Shown here: positions 1 to 9,396 of the stretch, one piece after another
Numbering within the stretch: position 1 is the stretch's first letter
Layout of the letters: every line of letters starts with the position of its first letter
Assembly (NCBI GenBank): GCA_016718875.1
Contig: JADKBL010000003.1
Coordinates: forward strand, 186,001 to 250,000
Direction: 5' to 3'
DNA length: 64,000 nucleotides
Source of the DNA: Bacteroidota bacterium
Lineage (GTDB): Bacteria; Bacteroidota; Bacteroidia; Bacteroidales; VadinHA17
Translations under genes and position numbers: made by a program
The notes under the pieces: model-generated
Database searches by the model: none
Seen by the model: only the letters and a program-made list of their open reading frames with translations
What the model was told of the DNA's origin: nothing

Positions 1-493
1 CCTTACCTGCGATATCAAGCTGATTACGTATTAGCTTCTTATCTAGCGACATAGCCGTCATGCTTCTCCAGTTGCGTGGTTTACGCTGGATTAGAACCTG
101 CCTTGTTTCATCGATAGGTTCTGTAAAGAGCATCTGTTTCTTCCTTGTGGAATTAACAGTGATACCTATAGCAATAAGGTCCGCATCCCCGGAATTCAGC
201 ATACCGACAGCATGTTCAATATGGTTTTCGGTAATGATCTCAAGATCAATACCGACCTGATCAGCAAAAGCTCTGAGGAGTTCATAATTGAACCCCATCG
301 GCTCACCCTTGTAAATAAAGTAATTTGTTGAATTAAAATCAGTAATGGCGACAAGCTTCCCTCTTTCTCTAATCTTGTCGAGGTCTGCAGATAATGCAGC
401 TTCACCTGATGTCCTGAACACTGAATGATCGTCAGAACAGGAAAAAATAACAATTACAAGGAACGAAAATAAAATAATTAACCTTTTTACCAA
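1..493 (-). CDS. mltF: MltF-like membrane-bound lytic transglycosylase, 3'-truncated by window edge
   Basis: An open minus-strand frame runs from a TTG at 491-493 to the window edge (164 codons visible). Read from TTG it begins with a lipoprotein signal peptide: MVKRLIILF, a hydrophobic stretch, then the lipobox-like IFSC. A family-3 solute-binding domain follows, with GKLVAITDFNSTNYF, GEPMGFNYELL, a NSGDADLIAIGITVN segment and FTEPIDETRQVLI. This is the periplasmic sensor half of MltF-type proteins; the C-terminal SLT catalytic domain would lie outside the window. No ATG or GTG occurs upstream before an in-frame TGA near 521-523, so TTG is the best start. The protein is expected to be an outer-membrane lipoprotein that cleaves peptidoglycan. 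A plain amino-acid-binding lipoprotein remains possible because the catalytic half is not visible. Confidence 0.75.
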   Translation of the reverse strand, partial: MVKRLIILFSFLVIVIFSCSDDHSVFRTSGEAALSADLDKIRERGKLVAITDFNSTNYFIYKGEPMGFNYELLRAFADQVGIDLEIITENHIEHAVGMLNSGDADLIAIGITVNSTRKKQMLFTEPIDETRQVLIQRKPRNWRSMTAMSLDKKLIRNQLDIAGK

Positions 494-552
494 AAACGTT
501 GTATTAGTTAAACATTCTTTTCAAAAATGGGTGCAAAGATACAACTATTTTT

Positions 553-3129
553 TTAATTATAAAATGTCCATGCAAGACCAAACGAGAACCGCCTTGTAGT
601 CATAGGATAAAGCGGAACCATTTCATAATTATAAAGCATTTCAGGATTCATCATTGCATAGTTAAGATGATCGAACATAAGGAAGAATCTTGTTCTCTTC
701 AGCTTTAAATTAAGAAATACATTTACAAAGGGATATCCTCCTGTTTCATATTGAGTCTGCCTGTAAAATCTGCCAGTTGCCGGCATGTAGGTATAAGGAT
801 GATACAGGGTATGATATATTACATCAACACCGAGCTGGGTATAGAGCCTTCCATTTGTTTTTTCAAAATTAAAAACATGCTCAATATATGCAGCAGCCCT
901 GATAGTGGCCAGAGGCAGATCAAGAATATCCATATTGCTGCTTTTCTGAGCAGTCACATCCGGAACAAAATGGAACTTCCATAGTTTAAAATCCTTCCTG
1001 AATGAAAGAGCCATAACATTCAGAGAAGATGTATCCTGTGAAGGAAGTGCAAGTGTATCAAAATCAAGGTAATTATTTATTACCGCATATTTGAATTTAA
1101 TATCCATATTTCTGGCAGGATATATTACCCTGGTTCCAAGTTCCAGTCTTGATTCCTTTTCAGGATCAAGATTCCATTTAAAATGGTTTCCTCCCCACTG
1201 TGTATACCAGAATGATGGGGTCCGCTTATTTAGTTCTCCCGTTACCTGCCATTCGATTTTTCCTTTTTTCAGATTAAACGACCTTGAGGCCAGACCATTA
1301 AAAATAAAGTCTCCCTGCCTGTACCTGTCGAAGAAAAACTCTCCGGTTGCAAGCCAGTGAAACTTGTTTCCGATATGATTTTCAAAACGTCCGACAAAGA
1401 CATTATTTCCTCTGAACCAGTTTGCAGTATCTGAAACAACCGAATCCTGACCCGGAATAATCTGTCCGAACCAGAAATTTTCATTTCTCAGTCCAAAACC
1501 AGCTGAAAAGCTGATATCTTGCATGGTATCTGTAGTAAAATCAAACCTGAAAGTATTCTTCACAAATTTTGAAGAGAGTGAATCAAATGTGGCTGACTTA
1601 TTAATATAGATAGAATCATAGAAGCCGGAGCCAGGTGAGTTGTCAGAATATGTTCGTCTGGAATAATCGAATTGTAAAATATGTGAGAATGTTCCGGTAA
1701 GAGGCACAGGATCAATCCACTTTTTGGGTACAGTATCATTGTCAGGCTTGGCACCAATAAATGTAAATTTCTGGACAACCAGAATATTCCTGTTTTTGAT
1801 AAGGCTGGATGCATCATTAAGTGTGCCCATCTTTACAGGGATGTCCAGGGTATTTGTTATATCAATATCCAGTTCATCCTTCGATGTTATCCCTCCGTTT
1901 TCCTGACCGGATAATCCGTTAATGCCTGCTGATAAATAGAGCTTATATATTGATCCTGTATATGAAGTATAGAATGTGAATGTCTTGTTGTCAGATCTTT
2001 GGTTGCTGTACTGGCCCAGACTGAAGATGATATCATAAATCATCCCGAAGTTAAGTTTCCGGTTAATATTCTGGGAATGGGTAATCCTGAATGTCTGTTC
2101 AGCCATCTTCTTTTCTCCGCTCAGCATCCATTTCAGTTCCGTGAAAGGCACCTGCAGGTTCATGAACAGGGCATTCTCAAGATTGTGCATGAAATGATAA
2201 TGATTGAAGTAAAGGAACTTGTCAGGGTCATAAATTCTGTCAAAGAAATTTATTGAATAATAAGGTAATCCATAGTTTCCCAGGTATGCATTTACCGGCG
2301 AATAAATATCAGTAATCCTGTAACGGTTATACAGGGAGAAAAGGGTGTCAAATAAAACAGGGACTTCGGCAGAATGATCAGATGAAAGGTTCCACTGCCT
2401 GATTATCCTGGGCTTGGGAGCTTTAGCGGAATCAAGCTTCGCCTGTTCAGCTCTTTTCTTTGCCTCCAGCTCTGCTTTCCTCCTTGCAATAAGCCATGGC
2501 GGAACTATTAAATCATATTTTAGGGGAACAAGCTTATTTTCTCTGACAGGAAGTTCATTGGGTGCAACTGTAGTCAGAAAACCATTTGCGTCCTGCTTCC
2601 TTAATACTTTAATATACACTCTGACAGAATCATGTTTTTGCAAACCGGGTTTAGCAGCCTTTACGAAGCCTTGCTTTTTGCAAACAATATTAACCGGAAC
2701 AGGCTTAACCTTTTCCGGAGGTTTTTTTGAATCAAAGCGAATATAATCCGGAGGAAGTATTACTCTTGGTTTGCTCTTCGGACCCGGCCCCCTGATCAGT
2801 TTTACAAAAACGGTAGCGGTATCAAGTTTTCTGTCATGCTTTAAATCGGCCTTTATAAATCCCTGTTTTTTGCTGACAATTACAAGCTTATATACAAAAG
2901 CAGATGCAGGTGGTACTTTGGAAGAGAACCTTACAGAATCAGGTACCTGAATAATCTTCTTTGCTGCATTTGCAGCTACCGGAGGAATACTATTTGATAC
3001 AGCTTTTAAAGTATCCTGTTTAAGAACACTTTTCACAGGTACTTTCAAAGAATCCTGCTTCTGGGCACTTAAACCCGAAAAAAGGAAAGCTAGGAGTACT
3101 ATAATTATATACCTGGACATAAGTCGCAA
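553..3129 (-). CDS. Putative outer-membrane porin (Porin_10 type) with repeated N-terminal extension
   Basis: An 858-residue exported protein. A Sec signal peptide (about residues 1-22, ending LSAQ) is followed by a Lys/Pro-rich periplasmic region to about residue 240. That region holds two copies of a roughly 65-residue unit centred on KKQGFIKA and KKQGFVKA, each ending in a VYIKVLRK-like strand. From about residue 255 the chain has alternating aromatic beta-strands typical of a beta-barrel, starting at SLYNRYRITDIYSPVNAYLG and ending in an aromatic C-terminal strand (FSFGLAWTFYN). This matches the Bacteroidota putative porin family; the substrate is unknown. It lies 64 bp downstream of ftsZ on the same strand and could be co-transcribed with the dcw operon or have its own promoter. 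The assignment rests on overall architecture, without a catalytic motif. Confidence 0.7.
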   Translation of the reverse strand: MRLMSRYIIIVLLAFLFSGLSAQKQDSLKVPVKSVLKQDTLKAVSNSIPPVAANAAKKIIQVPDSVRFSSKVPPASAFVYKLVIVSKKQGFIKADLKHDRKLDTATVFVKLIRGPGPKSKPRVILPPDYIRFDSKKPPEKVKPVPVNIVCKKQGFVKAAKPGLQKHDSVRVYIKVLRKQDANGFLTTVAPNELPVRENKLVPLKYDLIVPPWLIARRKAELEAKKRAEQAKLDSAKAPKPRIIRQWNLSSDHSAEVPVLFDTLFSLYNRYRITDIYSPVNAYLGNYGLPYYSINFFDRIYDPDKFLYFNHYHFMHNLENALFMNLQVPFTELKWMLSGEKKMAEQTFRITHSQNINRKLNFGMIYDIIFSLGQYSNQRSDNKTFTFYTSYTGSIYKLYLSAGINGLSGQENGGITSKDELDIDITNTLDIPVKMGTLNDASSLIKNRNILVVQKFTFIGAKPDNDTVPKKWIDPVPLTGTFSHILQFDYSRRTYSDNSPGSGFYDSIYINKSATFDSLSSKFVKNTFRFDFTTDTMQDISFSAGFGLRNENFWFGQIIPGQDSVVSDTANWFRGNNVFVGRFENHIGNKFHWLATGEFFFDRYRQGDFIFNGLASRSFNLKKGKIEWQVTGELNKRTPSFWYTQWGGNHFKWNLDPEKESRLELGTRVIYPARNMDIKFKYAVINNYLDFDTLALPSQDTSSLNVMALSFRKDFKLWKFHFVPDVTAQKSSNMDILDLPLATIRAAAYIEHVFNFEKTNGRLYTQLGVDVIYHTLYHPYTYMPATGRFYRQTQYETGGYPFVNVFLNLKLKRTRFFLMFDHLNYAMMNPEMLYNYEMVPLYPMTTRRFSFGLAWTFYN

Positions 3130-3193
3130 ATATATGGAATTAGGAGAAATTAATCCGAAAATATTTGCGAATGGAATTGTTTATGCCACAATA

Positions 3194-4681
3194 CTAATCC
3201 ACATTATCATTCAGGTAAGCATTATTCTCGCGCAAAACAGGCTCATCATCCTCACCTGAAGTCAATGTGAATTTTGACAGCTTGCTTTCTGCTGCATTAC
3301 CTCCTGCTCCTAATGACATATTTCTTCTCACGTAGGCCGGGACATCCTCAAATGTATCAATATTCTCCTTCATGGTTTTGTTTGAGAGTCCTTCCTTCTG
3401 AAGCAGCTTCTGCATATGCTTCACCTTCTTGAGAGTAGTTTCCGGTTTTTCACCATCCTCTTCATTTTCTGCGGCTCTGTGCTTTCTTGCTTCATTAAGG
3501 TGTTCTGCTCTTTCAAGGTTGAAATCAATTACACCCTGCGATTCATCATCTATATCACTTACAACAGATTTCTTACCCTTTTCATGAACGGAAAATACAT
3601 CCCCTGCTGTTTCAGGTATAATACCCCTGGGGATTGCATTTGAATTTGGCATTAGCTCAACCTTCTGTTTATTTTCCTTTCGCTTGTATGGCTGAAATAT
3701 GCTGTTCGATTCAAAACCTGTAGCGATAACAGTAACACTTATCTCTTCATTCAGGTTTTCATCTTTTGATAACCCCCTGATAATAAGTGCGTCATCCGAG
3801 GCGACATCGTACATATAATCCGTGATCTCTCCAAGCTCATCCATAGTTATCTCATGGTCTCCGCTTCCGGAGGAAATATTTATAAGAATGCTGCTTGCTC
3901 CCGTTATGTCATTTGAGTTAAGCAACGGGGATGAAAGGGCATCCTCAATTGCCTTTACTGCCCTGTTTTCTCCTGAGGCTTTTCCCATACCCATAATTGC
4001 GACTCCTGAATTCTTCATCACAGTTTCAACATCTGCAAAATCAACATTTATATATCCTGTCACAGTGATGATCTCAGCAATGCCTTTTACTGCAGTGGTA
4101 AGAATATCATCGGCTTTTGCAAATGCAGTTGAAACAGGCTGATTACCATATATCTCCCTTAGTTTTTCATTATTGATAACAAGCAGTGAATCAACATTGT
4201 CCTTCAATTCTGTTACTCCATCAATAGCCTGCATTATCCTCACCTTGCCTTCCGACTTGAAAGGTATTGTCACAACTGCGATTGTAAGTAATCCTGCTTC
4301 CTTACATGCTTTTGCTATTACAGGTGTTGCACCGGTACCGGTACCGCCCCCCATACCCGTTGTAATGAAGACCATCTTGGTATTTCCCGAAAGGGCTTCC
4401 ATTACATCATCAATATTCTCAATTGCCGCCTGACGGCCTATCTCAGGTTTACTGCCGGCCCCTCGGCCCTCGGTAAGTGCTTCTCCTATCTGAACCTTAA
4501 TGGGTACCTGGCTTTTTGCCAACGCCTGGTGGTCAGTATTGCAGACTACAAAATTGACATCCCTGATGCCTTTTTCAAACATGTGATTGACTGCATTGTT
4601 GCCACCGCCGCCGATTCCCAGTACTTTGATAATGGAGGACCTCTCCACTGGCAGATCAAAGTTCATTATATCCTCTGACAT
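3194..4681 (-). CDS. ftsZ: Cell division protein FtsZ
   Basis: Tubulin-like GTPase of 495 residues that polymerises into the cytokinetic ring. The nucleotide-binding glycine-rich start (LGIGGGGNNAVNHM, about 20-34) and the tubulin signature GGGTGTG (111-117) are intact. The T7-loop region (NVDFADVETVMKNSG) is present, so catalysis should be normal. The C-terminal part is a long charged linker (about 330-440) ending in a conserved tail with VPAYVRRNMSL, the kind of peptide that binds FtsA, then a short acidic extension. It is last of the division genes in the operon, 45 bp after ftsA. Length is typical for Bacteroidota FtsZ with extended linkers. Confidence 0.98.
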   Translation of the reverse strand: MSEDIMNFDLPVERSSIIKVLGIGGGGNNAVNHMFEKGIRDVNFVVCNTDHQALAKSQVPIKVQIGEALTEGRGAGSKPEIGRQAAIENIDDVMEALSGNTKMVFITTGMGGGTGTGATPVIAKACKEAGLLTIAVVTIPFKSEGKVRIMQAIDGVTELKDNVDSLLVINNEKLREIYGNQPVSTAFAKADDILTTAVKGIAEIITVTGYINVDFADVETVMKNSGVAIMGMGKASGENRAVKAIEDALSSPLLNSNDITGASSILINISSGSGDHEITMDELGEITDYMYDVASDDALIIRGLSKDENLNEEISVTVIATGFESNSIFQPYKRKENKQKVELMPNSNAIPRGIIPETAGDVFSVHEKGKKSVVSDIDDESQGVIDFNLERAEHLNEARKHRAAENEEDGEKPETTLKKVKHMQKLLQKEGLSNKTMKENIDTFEDVPAYVRRNMSLGAGGNAAESKLSKFTLTSGEDDEPVLRENNAYLNDNVD

Positions 4682-4726
4682 AGTATCTTAATTTAATTTG
4701 TTAGGAACAGAAAACAGTAATAATCA

Positions 4727-6100
4727 TTATTTAATCGGCTGGTCTTCAACCTCAAACATCCTTGAAAGATACCCTTTGATCTTTTCAATTGTAGGGATCT
4801 TATCCTCATCATGATAAGTCTGCTCAACCAGTTCATCCTCTTCTTCAGGAATTTCTTTTGTCTCCAGCACAGGAGGTGCTAATGGCTTTTTGGGAGCAGT
4901 ATATTCACTCTTTTCTGATGCATCAAATGTCTTCTTGTAAGTGTCAAGAAACTCAAATCCTCTCATTATAAGACCAACGCTGGTAGCATACATTGGCTGG
5001 TTGATCTCATTTTTGGCGGTACCTGCCAGATGCTCATTCGGATAACCAATCCTTACATCCATTGCTGTTTTGAATTTCATAAGTTGGGGAAGATGCTTGA
5101 GCATTGCACCACCTCCGGTTATTACAACTCCTGCAGCCAGCTTATCAGCATATCCTGAGTTTTGTATCTCAAAATTGACAGCATCAATAATCTCTTCCAT
5201 CCTCGACTGAATTATATACGCCAGGCTCTTGAAAGATATCTCTTTGGGTTCCCTGCCGCTTATTCCCGGTATTGAAACCACTTTATCTTCAGGAGCGATG
5301 TCGCCAAGGGCACTTCCATACTGAAGCTTAAGCTGCTCGGCATGTCTCTGCAGAATAGCGCATCCTTCCTTGATATCCTTTGTTACAACATTGCCCCCGA
5401 ACGGGATGACTGCAGTATGACGGATAATGTTATCATAATATACGGCCACGTCGGTTGTACCACCGCCAATATCAACAAGAACAACACCTGCCTCCTTTTC
5501 ATCATCTGTAAGAACGGCATCTGATGAAGCCAGAGGCTCAAGGATCATATCCTTCACACTCAGATTTGCCTTCCTGATACACTTCTCAATATTCTTAGCT
5601 GCAGCAACCTGACCTATAACAATGTGGAAATTGGCCTCAAGACGCCTCCCGCACATACCGATAGGATTTTTAACTCCTGCCTCATTATCAACAATAAAAT
5701 TCTGCGGAAGGACGTGGATTATCTCCTCCCCTATATCAATATGTATCTTGTACATATCGTCAATCAGCCTGAAGACCTCTTCTTTTCTTATTTCGTCCTC
5801 ATAGTTATCGCGAATGATGTATCCGCGGTTTTTCATGCTCTTGATGTGCTGGCCCGCAATGCCCACAAATACTTCCGAGAACATGATCCCTGATATTTTC
5901 TGTACATCCTCCACGGTTTTCTGAATAGCCGATACAGTCTCTTCTATGTTCTGTACCACTCCTCTTTTTACACCCGTTGAAAGAGCTTTGCTGAGTCCGA
6001 GAATCTCAATTTTCCCATTCTCATTTTTCTTACCGACTATGGCCACGATCTTTGTGGTCCCGATGTCGATGGCTGCTACATACTGTTCCTTTTTGCTCAT
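4727..6100 (-). CDS. ftsA: Cell division protein FtsA
   Basis: Actin-like ATPase of 457 residues that tethers FtsZ filaments to the membrane. It starts with the phosphate-1 motif VAAIDIGTTKI and carries the second phosphate-binding loop VVLVDIGGGTTDVAVY and the adenosine motif VVITGGGAML. The extreme C-terminus (IKGYLSRMFEVEDQPIK) can form the amphipathic membrane-targeting helix, separated from the core by an acidic linker. It lies between ftsQ (22 bp gap) and ftsZ (45 bp gap) in the usual dcw order, so co-transcription with both is expected. Confidence 0.97.
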   Translation of the reverse strand: MSKKEQYVAAIDIGTTKIVAIVGKKNENGKIEILGLSKALSTGVKRGVVQNIEETVSAIQKTVEDVQKISGIMFSEVFVGIAGQHIKSMKNRGYIIRDNYEDEIRKEEVFRLIDDMYKIHIDIGEEIIHVLPQNFIVDNEAGVKNPIGMCGRRLEANFHIVIGQVAAAKNIEKCIRKANLSVKDMILEPLASSDAVLTDDEKEAGVVLVDIGGGTTDVAVYYDNIIRHTAVIPFGGNVVTKDIKEGCAILQRHAEQLKLQYGSALGDIAPEDKVVSIPGISGREPKEISFKSLAYIIQSRMEEIIDAVNFEIQNSGYADKLAAGVVITGGGAMLKHLPQLMKFKTAMDVRIGYPNEHLAGTAKNEINQPMYATSVGLIMRGFEFLDTYKKTFDASEKSEYTAPKKPLAPPVLETKEIPEEEDELVEQTYHDEDKIPTIEKIKGYLSRMFEVEDQPIK

Positions 6101-6122
6101 AACTTATAATGATTGTTACTGT

Positions 6123-6899
6123 TTATCTTTTTTTACAAACTATCTGATCTTTGAATTCGAGATTTATTCGTGAATATTTATTCCAACCCACTCCAGGAAG
6201 AACATCTTCATAAAATGCTTCAAGATTTCTGAGCTTCCCTTCAAAATTTTCAGCTGAGCCGAGGTGAATCACATGGTTGCCTACCCTTGGGATAAGGTCT
6301 ATCTCATCATCCCTGTCAACGTAGATCTGATCTATCTGAGCAGACCAGAAGTCATTATCATTTATATAATCAACAATAAAATAGATATCCCTGAGTACGG
6401 TATTTTTTATGCTTGTATCAAGAACACTTACTCCTTCAAGCATTTTTGAAGAAATGTTCACATTGCCGACAACAATATGCAGCCTTGGATTATAAAGATT
6501 TCGTTTCCTGACAACCACTCCATCTTCATCAATAAAGAAATCACCACCTTCTTCCGGCATAACCCTCATAACCGGATCTCTCTGATCAACATAGATCTTA
6601 ATTGTACGGTCAATAGTCATATAAACCTCCGCCACCCTGAGTTCCCTCAAAACATTGATCTTATTTTCAATATCCTTTACCGAGATCTCATTTGCCGGCT
6701 TTCCTATAATTCTGCCTGAACCATTGTTTACAAGGTTCATAAGGTTTTTCTCTGTTACAAAACGGTAATCGGAAGAATCCTTAATGATAACATCAATGCC
6801 GCCTACAGGCTTGGAACCTGACGAACTGGCAAGGTATATAGGTATTATTACTATATATAATAATGGTATTATCATCAATATTTTAAATATTTTTTTCAT
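6123..6899 (-). CDS. ftsQ: Cell division protein FtsQ
   Basis: Bitopic division protein of 258 residues. One N-terminal membrane helix (about 5-25) is followed by a POTRA-like region (GGIDVIIKDSSDYRFVTEKNL onward) and a beta domain containing DQRDPVMRVMPEEGGDFFIDEDGVVV, characteristic of FtsQ. It links early and late divisome proteins in the periplasm. The start codon overlaps the murC stop by 4 bp (ATGA type), indicating translational coupling. Sequence conservation in this family is low; identification relies on the motif around residue 110 and the fixed position between murC and ftsA. Confidence 0.92.
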   Translation of the reverse strand: MKKIFKILMIIPLLYIVIIPIYLASSSGSKPVGGIDVIIKDSSDYRFVTEKNLMNLVNNGSGRIIGKPANEISVKDIENKINVLRELRVAEVYMTIDRTIKIYVDQRDPVMRVMPEEGGDFFIDEDGVVVRKRNLYNPRLHIVVGNVNISSKMLEGVSVLDTSIKNTVLRDIYFIVDYINDNDFWSAQIDQIYVDRDDEIDLIPRVGNHVIHLGSAENFEGKLRNLEAFYEDVLPGVGWNKYSRINLEFKDQIVCKKR

Positions 6900-8287
6900 C
6901 CTGCAGCTTCCCTTTTTATTTTCTCCTCAATCGGAGCTACAAGTGTATCAATATCTCCTGCTCCGATAGTCAGAAGCACATCAAGCTTCTTAATATCCAG
7001 GGCAGGTACAAGCTCTTCCTTCCTAAGCAGTCTCTTGTTGGGCATCTTCATCCTTTCAAGAATCATGGCAGATGTTACACCCTCAATGGGTTTTTCGCGT
7101 GCAGGATAAATCGGAAGAATGATCGCCTCATCAAGCTCGTCAAGTATTGCTGCAAATCCTTCAGCATGGTCGCGTGTACGTGTAAAGAGATGTGGCTGGA
7201 AGACACCTGTGAGCTTTCTCCCGCCGAAATACTCCCTGATTGATTTAATGAAGGCCCTTATCTCTTCAGGATGATGGGCATAATCATCAACATAGGTAAT
7301 CCCCGGCATATTAATCCGGATATCAAATCTCCTTCTGACACCCTGGAACAACATTGATGCTTTCTTTATTTCATTCTCATCAACCCCGCACATCAGTGCA
7401 ATGGCAATTGCAGCTGTCAGATTCTCAATGTTAATTATACCCGGGAACGGGAAATGGATATTTCCAATTGTCTTCTCAGGTGTTTTAATGCTGAACCTGT
7501 AGAAATCTTTAAGATGCTCAATATTGAAGGCATGAAAATCAGAACCGTTTTCAAACCCATATGTATAGCAGGTAACTCCTTCGGGGACAATTATTTCACT
7601 CCTGATCTTTGTGTTGACTACCAATTTTCCACCCTTCCTTATCTTTCCGCAGAAAATGTTGTATGCTTCAATCATCGTCTTCTGATCACCATAGATATCA
7701 AGATGGTCTGCATCAAGTGAGGTCACCACTGCCATTGCCGGAGTCAGCCGGTGAAAGGAACGGTCGAATTCGTCAGCTTCAATAACAGTATACCTACCCT
7801 CTCCCAGCAAAAGATTGGAATCGTAATTCTTGGATATTCCGCCAAGGAAAGCAGAGCAGTCGACATGTGACTGTTTCAGAAGGTGAGCCGTCATGGTTGA
7901 AACAGTTGTTTTACCATGTGTTCCTGAAATTGCCAGAGTATCTGTATTTGATGATATTTCACCCAGAATCTCTGACCGCTTATAAATCGTGTAACCCTCC
8001 TGCCTGAAAAATGAAATTATTTTGTTCTCTGCAGGAATTGCCGGTGTATAGACTACCAGGACTTTGTCTTTTCCGGCATTCCTGAACATCTCAGGAATGG
8101 AGCTGACATCATCATTATAGGTAATTGAGCATCCTGCCTCCCTGAGAGATATTGTTATCCTGCTTTCAGATCTGTCGTACCCGCCTACAGCAAAACCTCC
8201 CTTAGTGAAATAGAGGGCAATGGCGCTCATTCCTATGCCACCAATTCCAACAAAGTAAATCCCTTCTATTTTCTTTAAATCAATCAT
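6896..8287 (-). CDS. murC: UDP-N-acetylmuramate-L-alanine ligase MurC
   Basis: Cytoplasmic ATP-dependent ligase of 463 residues that adds L-Ala to UDP-MurNAc. The N-terminal UDP-binding Rossmann part has GIGGIGMSAIALYF. The central ATP site is SGTHGKTTVSTM, followed by EADEFDRSF and the domain-3 signature YVDDYAHHPEEIRA. Length is usual for the family. Start and stop codons overlap murG and ftsQ by 4 bp each, so three genes are tightly coupled in translation. Confidence 0.97.
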   Translation of the reverse strand: MIDLKKIEGIYFVGIGGIGMSAIALYFTKGGFAVGGYDRSESRITISLREAGCSITYNDDVSSIPEMFRNAGKDKVLVVYTPAIPAENKIISFFRQEGYTIYKRSEILGEISSNTDTLAISGTHGKTTVSTMTAHLLKQSHVDCSAFLGGISKNYDSNLLLGEGRYTVIEADEFDRSFHRLTPAMAVVTSLDADHLDIYGDQKTMIEAYNIFCGKIRKGGKLVVNTKIRSEIIVPEGVTCYTYGFENGSDFHAFNIEHLKDFYRFSIKTPEKTIGNIHFPFPGIINIENLTAAIAIALMCGVDENEIKKASMLFQGVRRRFDIRINMPGITYVDDYAHHPEEIRAFIKSIREYFGGRKLTGVFQPHLFTRTRDHAEGFAAILDELDEAIILPIYPAREKPIEGVTSAMILERMKMPNKRLLRKEELVPALDIKKLDVLLTIGAGDIDTLVAPIEEKIKREAAG

Positions 8288-9396
8288 TTTTCTGCAAGCT
8301 TTAAAACCTCTTCAGCAATCCGGATATCAGCATCCCTGTCTGCCATCTTCTTTATATTTTCTGAAAGTGCTGCCCTTTTCTTCAAATCCGATACAAGCCT
8401 GATTGCCTCATTCACAAGACATTTAGCAGACTGATCATCCGGAATCAGGACAGCGGCATCCCTGTCCGATAATGCCATTGCATTTTTTGTCTGATGATCT
8501 TCTGCCACATTTGGTGAAGGAATAAGGATCACTGGTTTGCCTACAAGGCATAACTCTGATATAGTTCCTGCACCTGCCCGTGATACAATCACATCGGCCG
8601 CAGCATATGCCAGGTCCATCCGGTTAATGAATCCATGAACTGAAATATTGCTTGTGAATGACACTGAAACCAGAGCATTTACATTCTCATAATAATGTTT
8701 GCCGGTCTGCCATAACCACTGGCAGTCAGAATCCCTAAGCATCCCGATGTTATCAGACAGGCTTTTATTAATGGTTCCGGCACCAATTGAACCACCCAGT
8801 ACAAGAACTACCGGGAAGCCAGGTTTCAGACCAAAGAAGTTCACAGCCTCTTGTCCAAGACTTTTTAGGTTATCGAAATTCTGCCGTACCGGGTTTCCTG
8901 TTTTAATAATTTTCTCAGCAGGAAAATATTTCTCCATTCCATCGTAAGCCACACAAATGACAGAAGCCTTTTTAGCCAGAAGCTTATTAGTAACACCTGC
9001 ATAACTGTTCTGCTCCTGAATCAGTGTAGGTATTTTCATTTTTCCAGCCTGCCTGAGAACAGGTCCGCTGGCATAACCGCCGACTCCAACAACAACATCC
9101 GGCTTAAACTCTTTTATGACTTTTCTGGCCATCCGTAAGCTTTTAAGAAGCTTAACTATGACACCGATATTTTTGAGGGTGAGGCTTCGGTACAAACCGG
9201 CTACAGGCAATCCGGTTATTTTGTATCCTGCCGCTGGAACCTTTTCCATCTCCATTCTTCCCTCAGCACCGACAAATAGAATTTCCGTTGAAGGATCGAT
9301 ATTCTTCAAAGCATTGGCAATTGAAATAGCCGGGAATATGTGTCCCCCCGTACCACCGCCGCTGATGATAATCTTTCTATGCCTTTGCGGGTTCAT
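8284..9396 (-). CDS. murG: Undecaprenyl-PP-MurNAc-pentapeptide GlcNAc transferase MurG
   Basis: Peripheral membrane glycosyltransferase that makes lipid II from lipid I. The GGTGGHIFPAISIA motif near the N-terminus, GVGGYASGPVL, and the C-terminal donor-site stretch VSRAGAGTISEL are intact. The open frame extends upstream to 9477, but those extra 27 residues are a highly basic run overlapping the ftsW 3' end. An ATG at 9394-9396 is preceded about 10 bases upstream by GGAG and places MNPQRHRKIIISGGGTGG at the N-terminus, matching the family length (370 residues). This start still overlaps ftsW by 20 bp. An ATG at 9412-9414 is a possible alternative. Confidence 0.95.
   Translation of the reverse strand: MNPQRHRKIIISGGGTGGHIFPAISIANALKNIDPSTEILFVGAEGRMEMEKVPAAGYKITGLPVAGLYRSLTLKNIGVIVKLLKSLRMARKVIKEFKPDVVVGVGGYASGPVLRQAGKMKIPTLIQEQNSYAGVTNKLLAKKASVICVAYDGMEKYFPAEKIIKTGNPVRQNFDNLKSLGQEAVNFFGLKPGFPVVLVLGGSIGAGTINKSLSDNIGMLRDSDCQWLWQTGKHYYENVNALVSVSFTSNISVHGFINRMDLAYAAADVIVSRAGAGTISELCLVGKPVILIPSPNVAEDHQTKNAMALSDRDAAVLIPDDQSAKCLVNEAIRLVSDLKKRAALSENIKKMADRDADIRIAEEVLKLAEK

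Noticed and set aside
196..453. An 85-codon minus-strand frame starting MLFFPVLTIIQCSG
   Set aside because: It is the out-of-frame shadow of the MltF-like gene; the neighbouring frame gives a clear lipoprotein signal and solute-binding domain.
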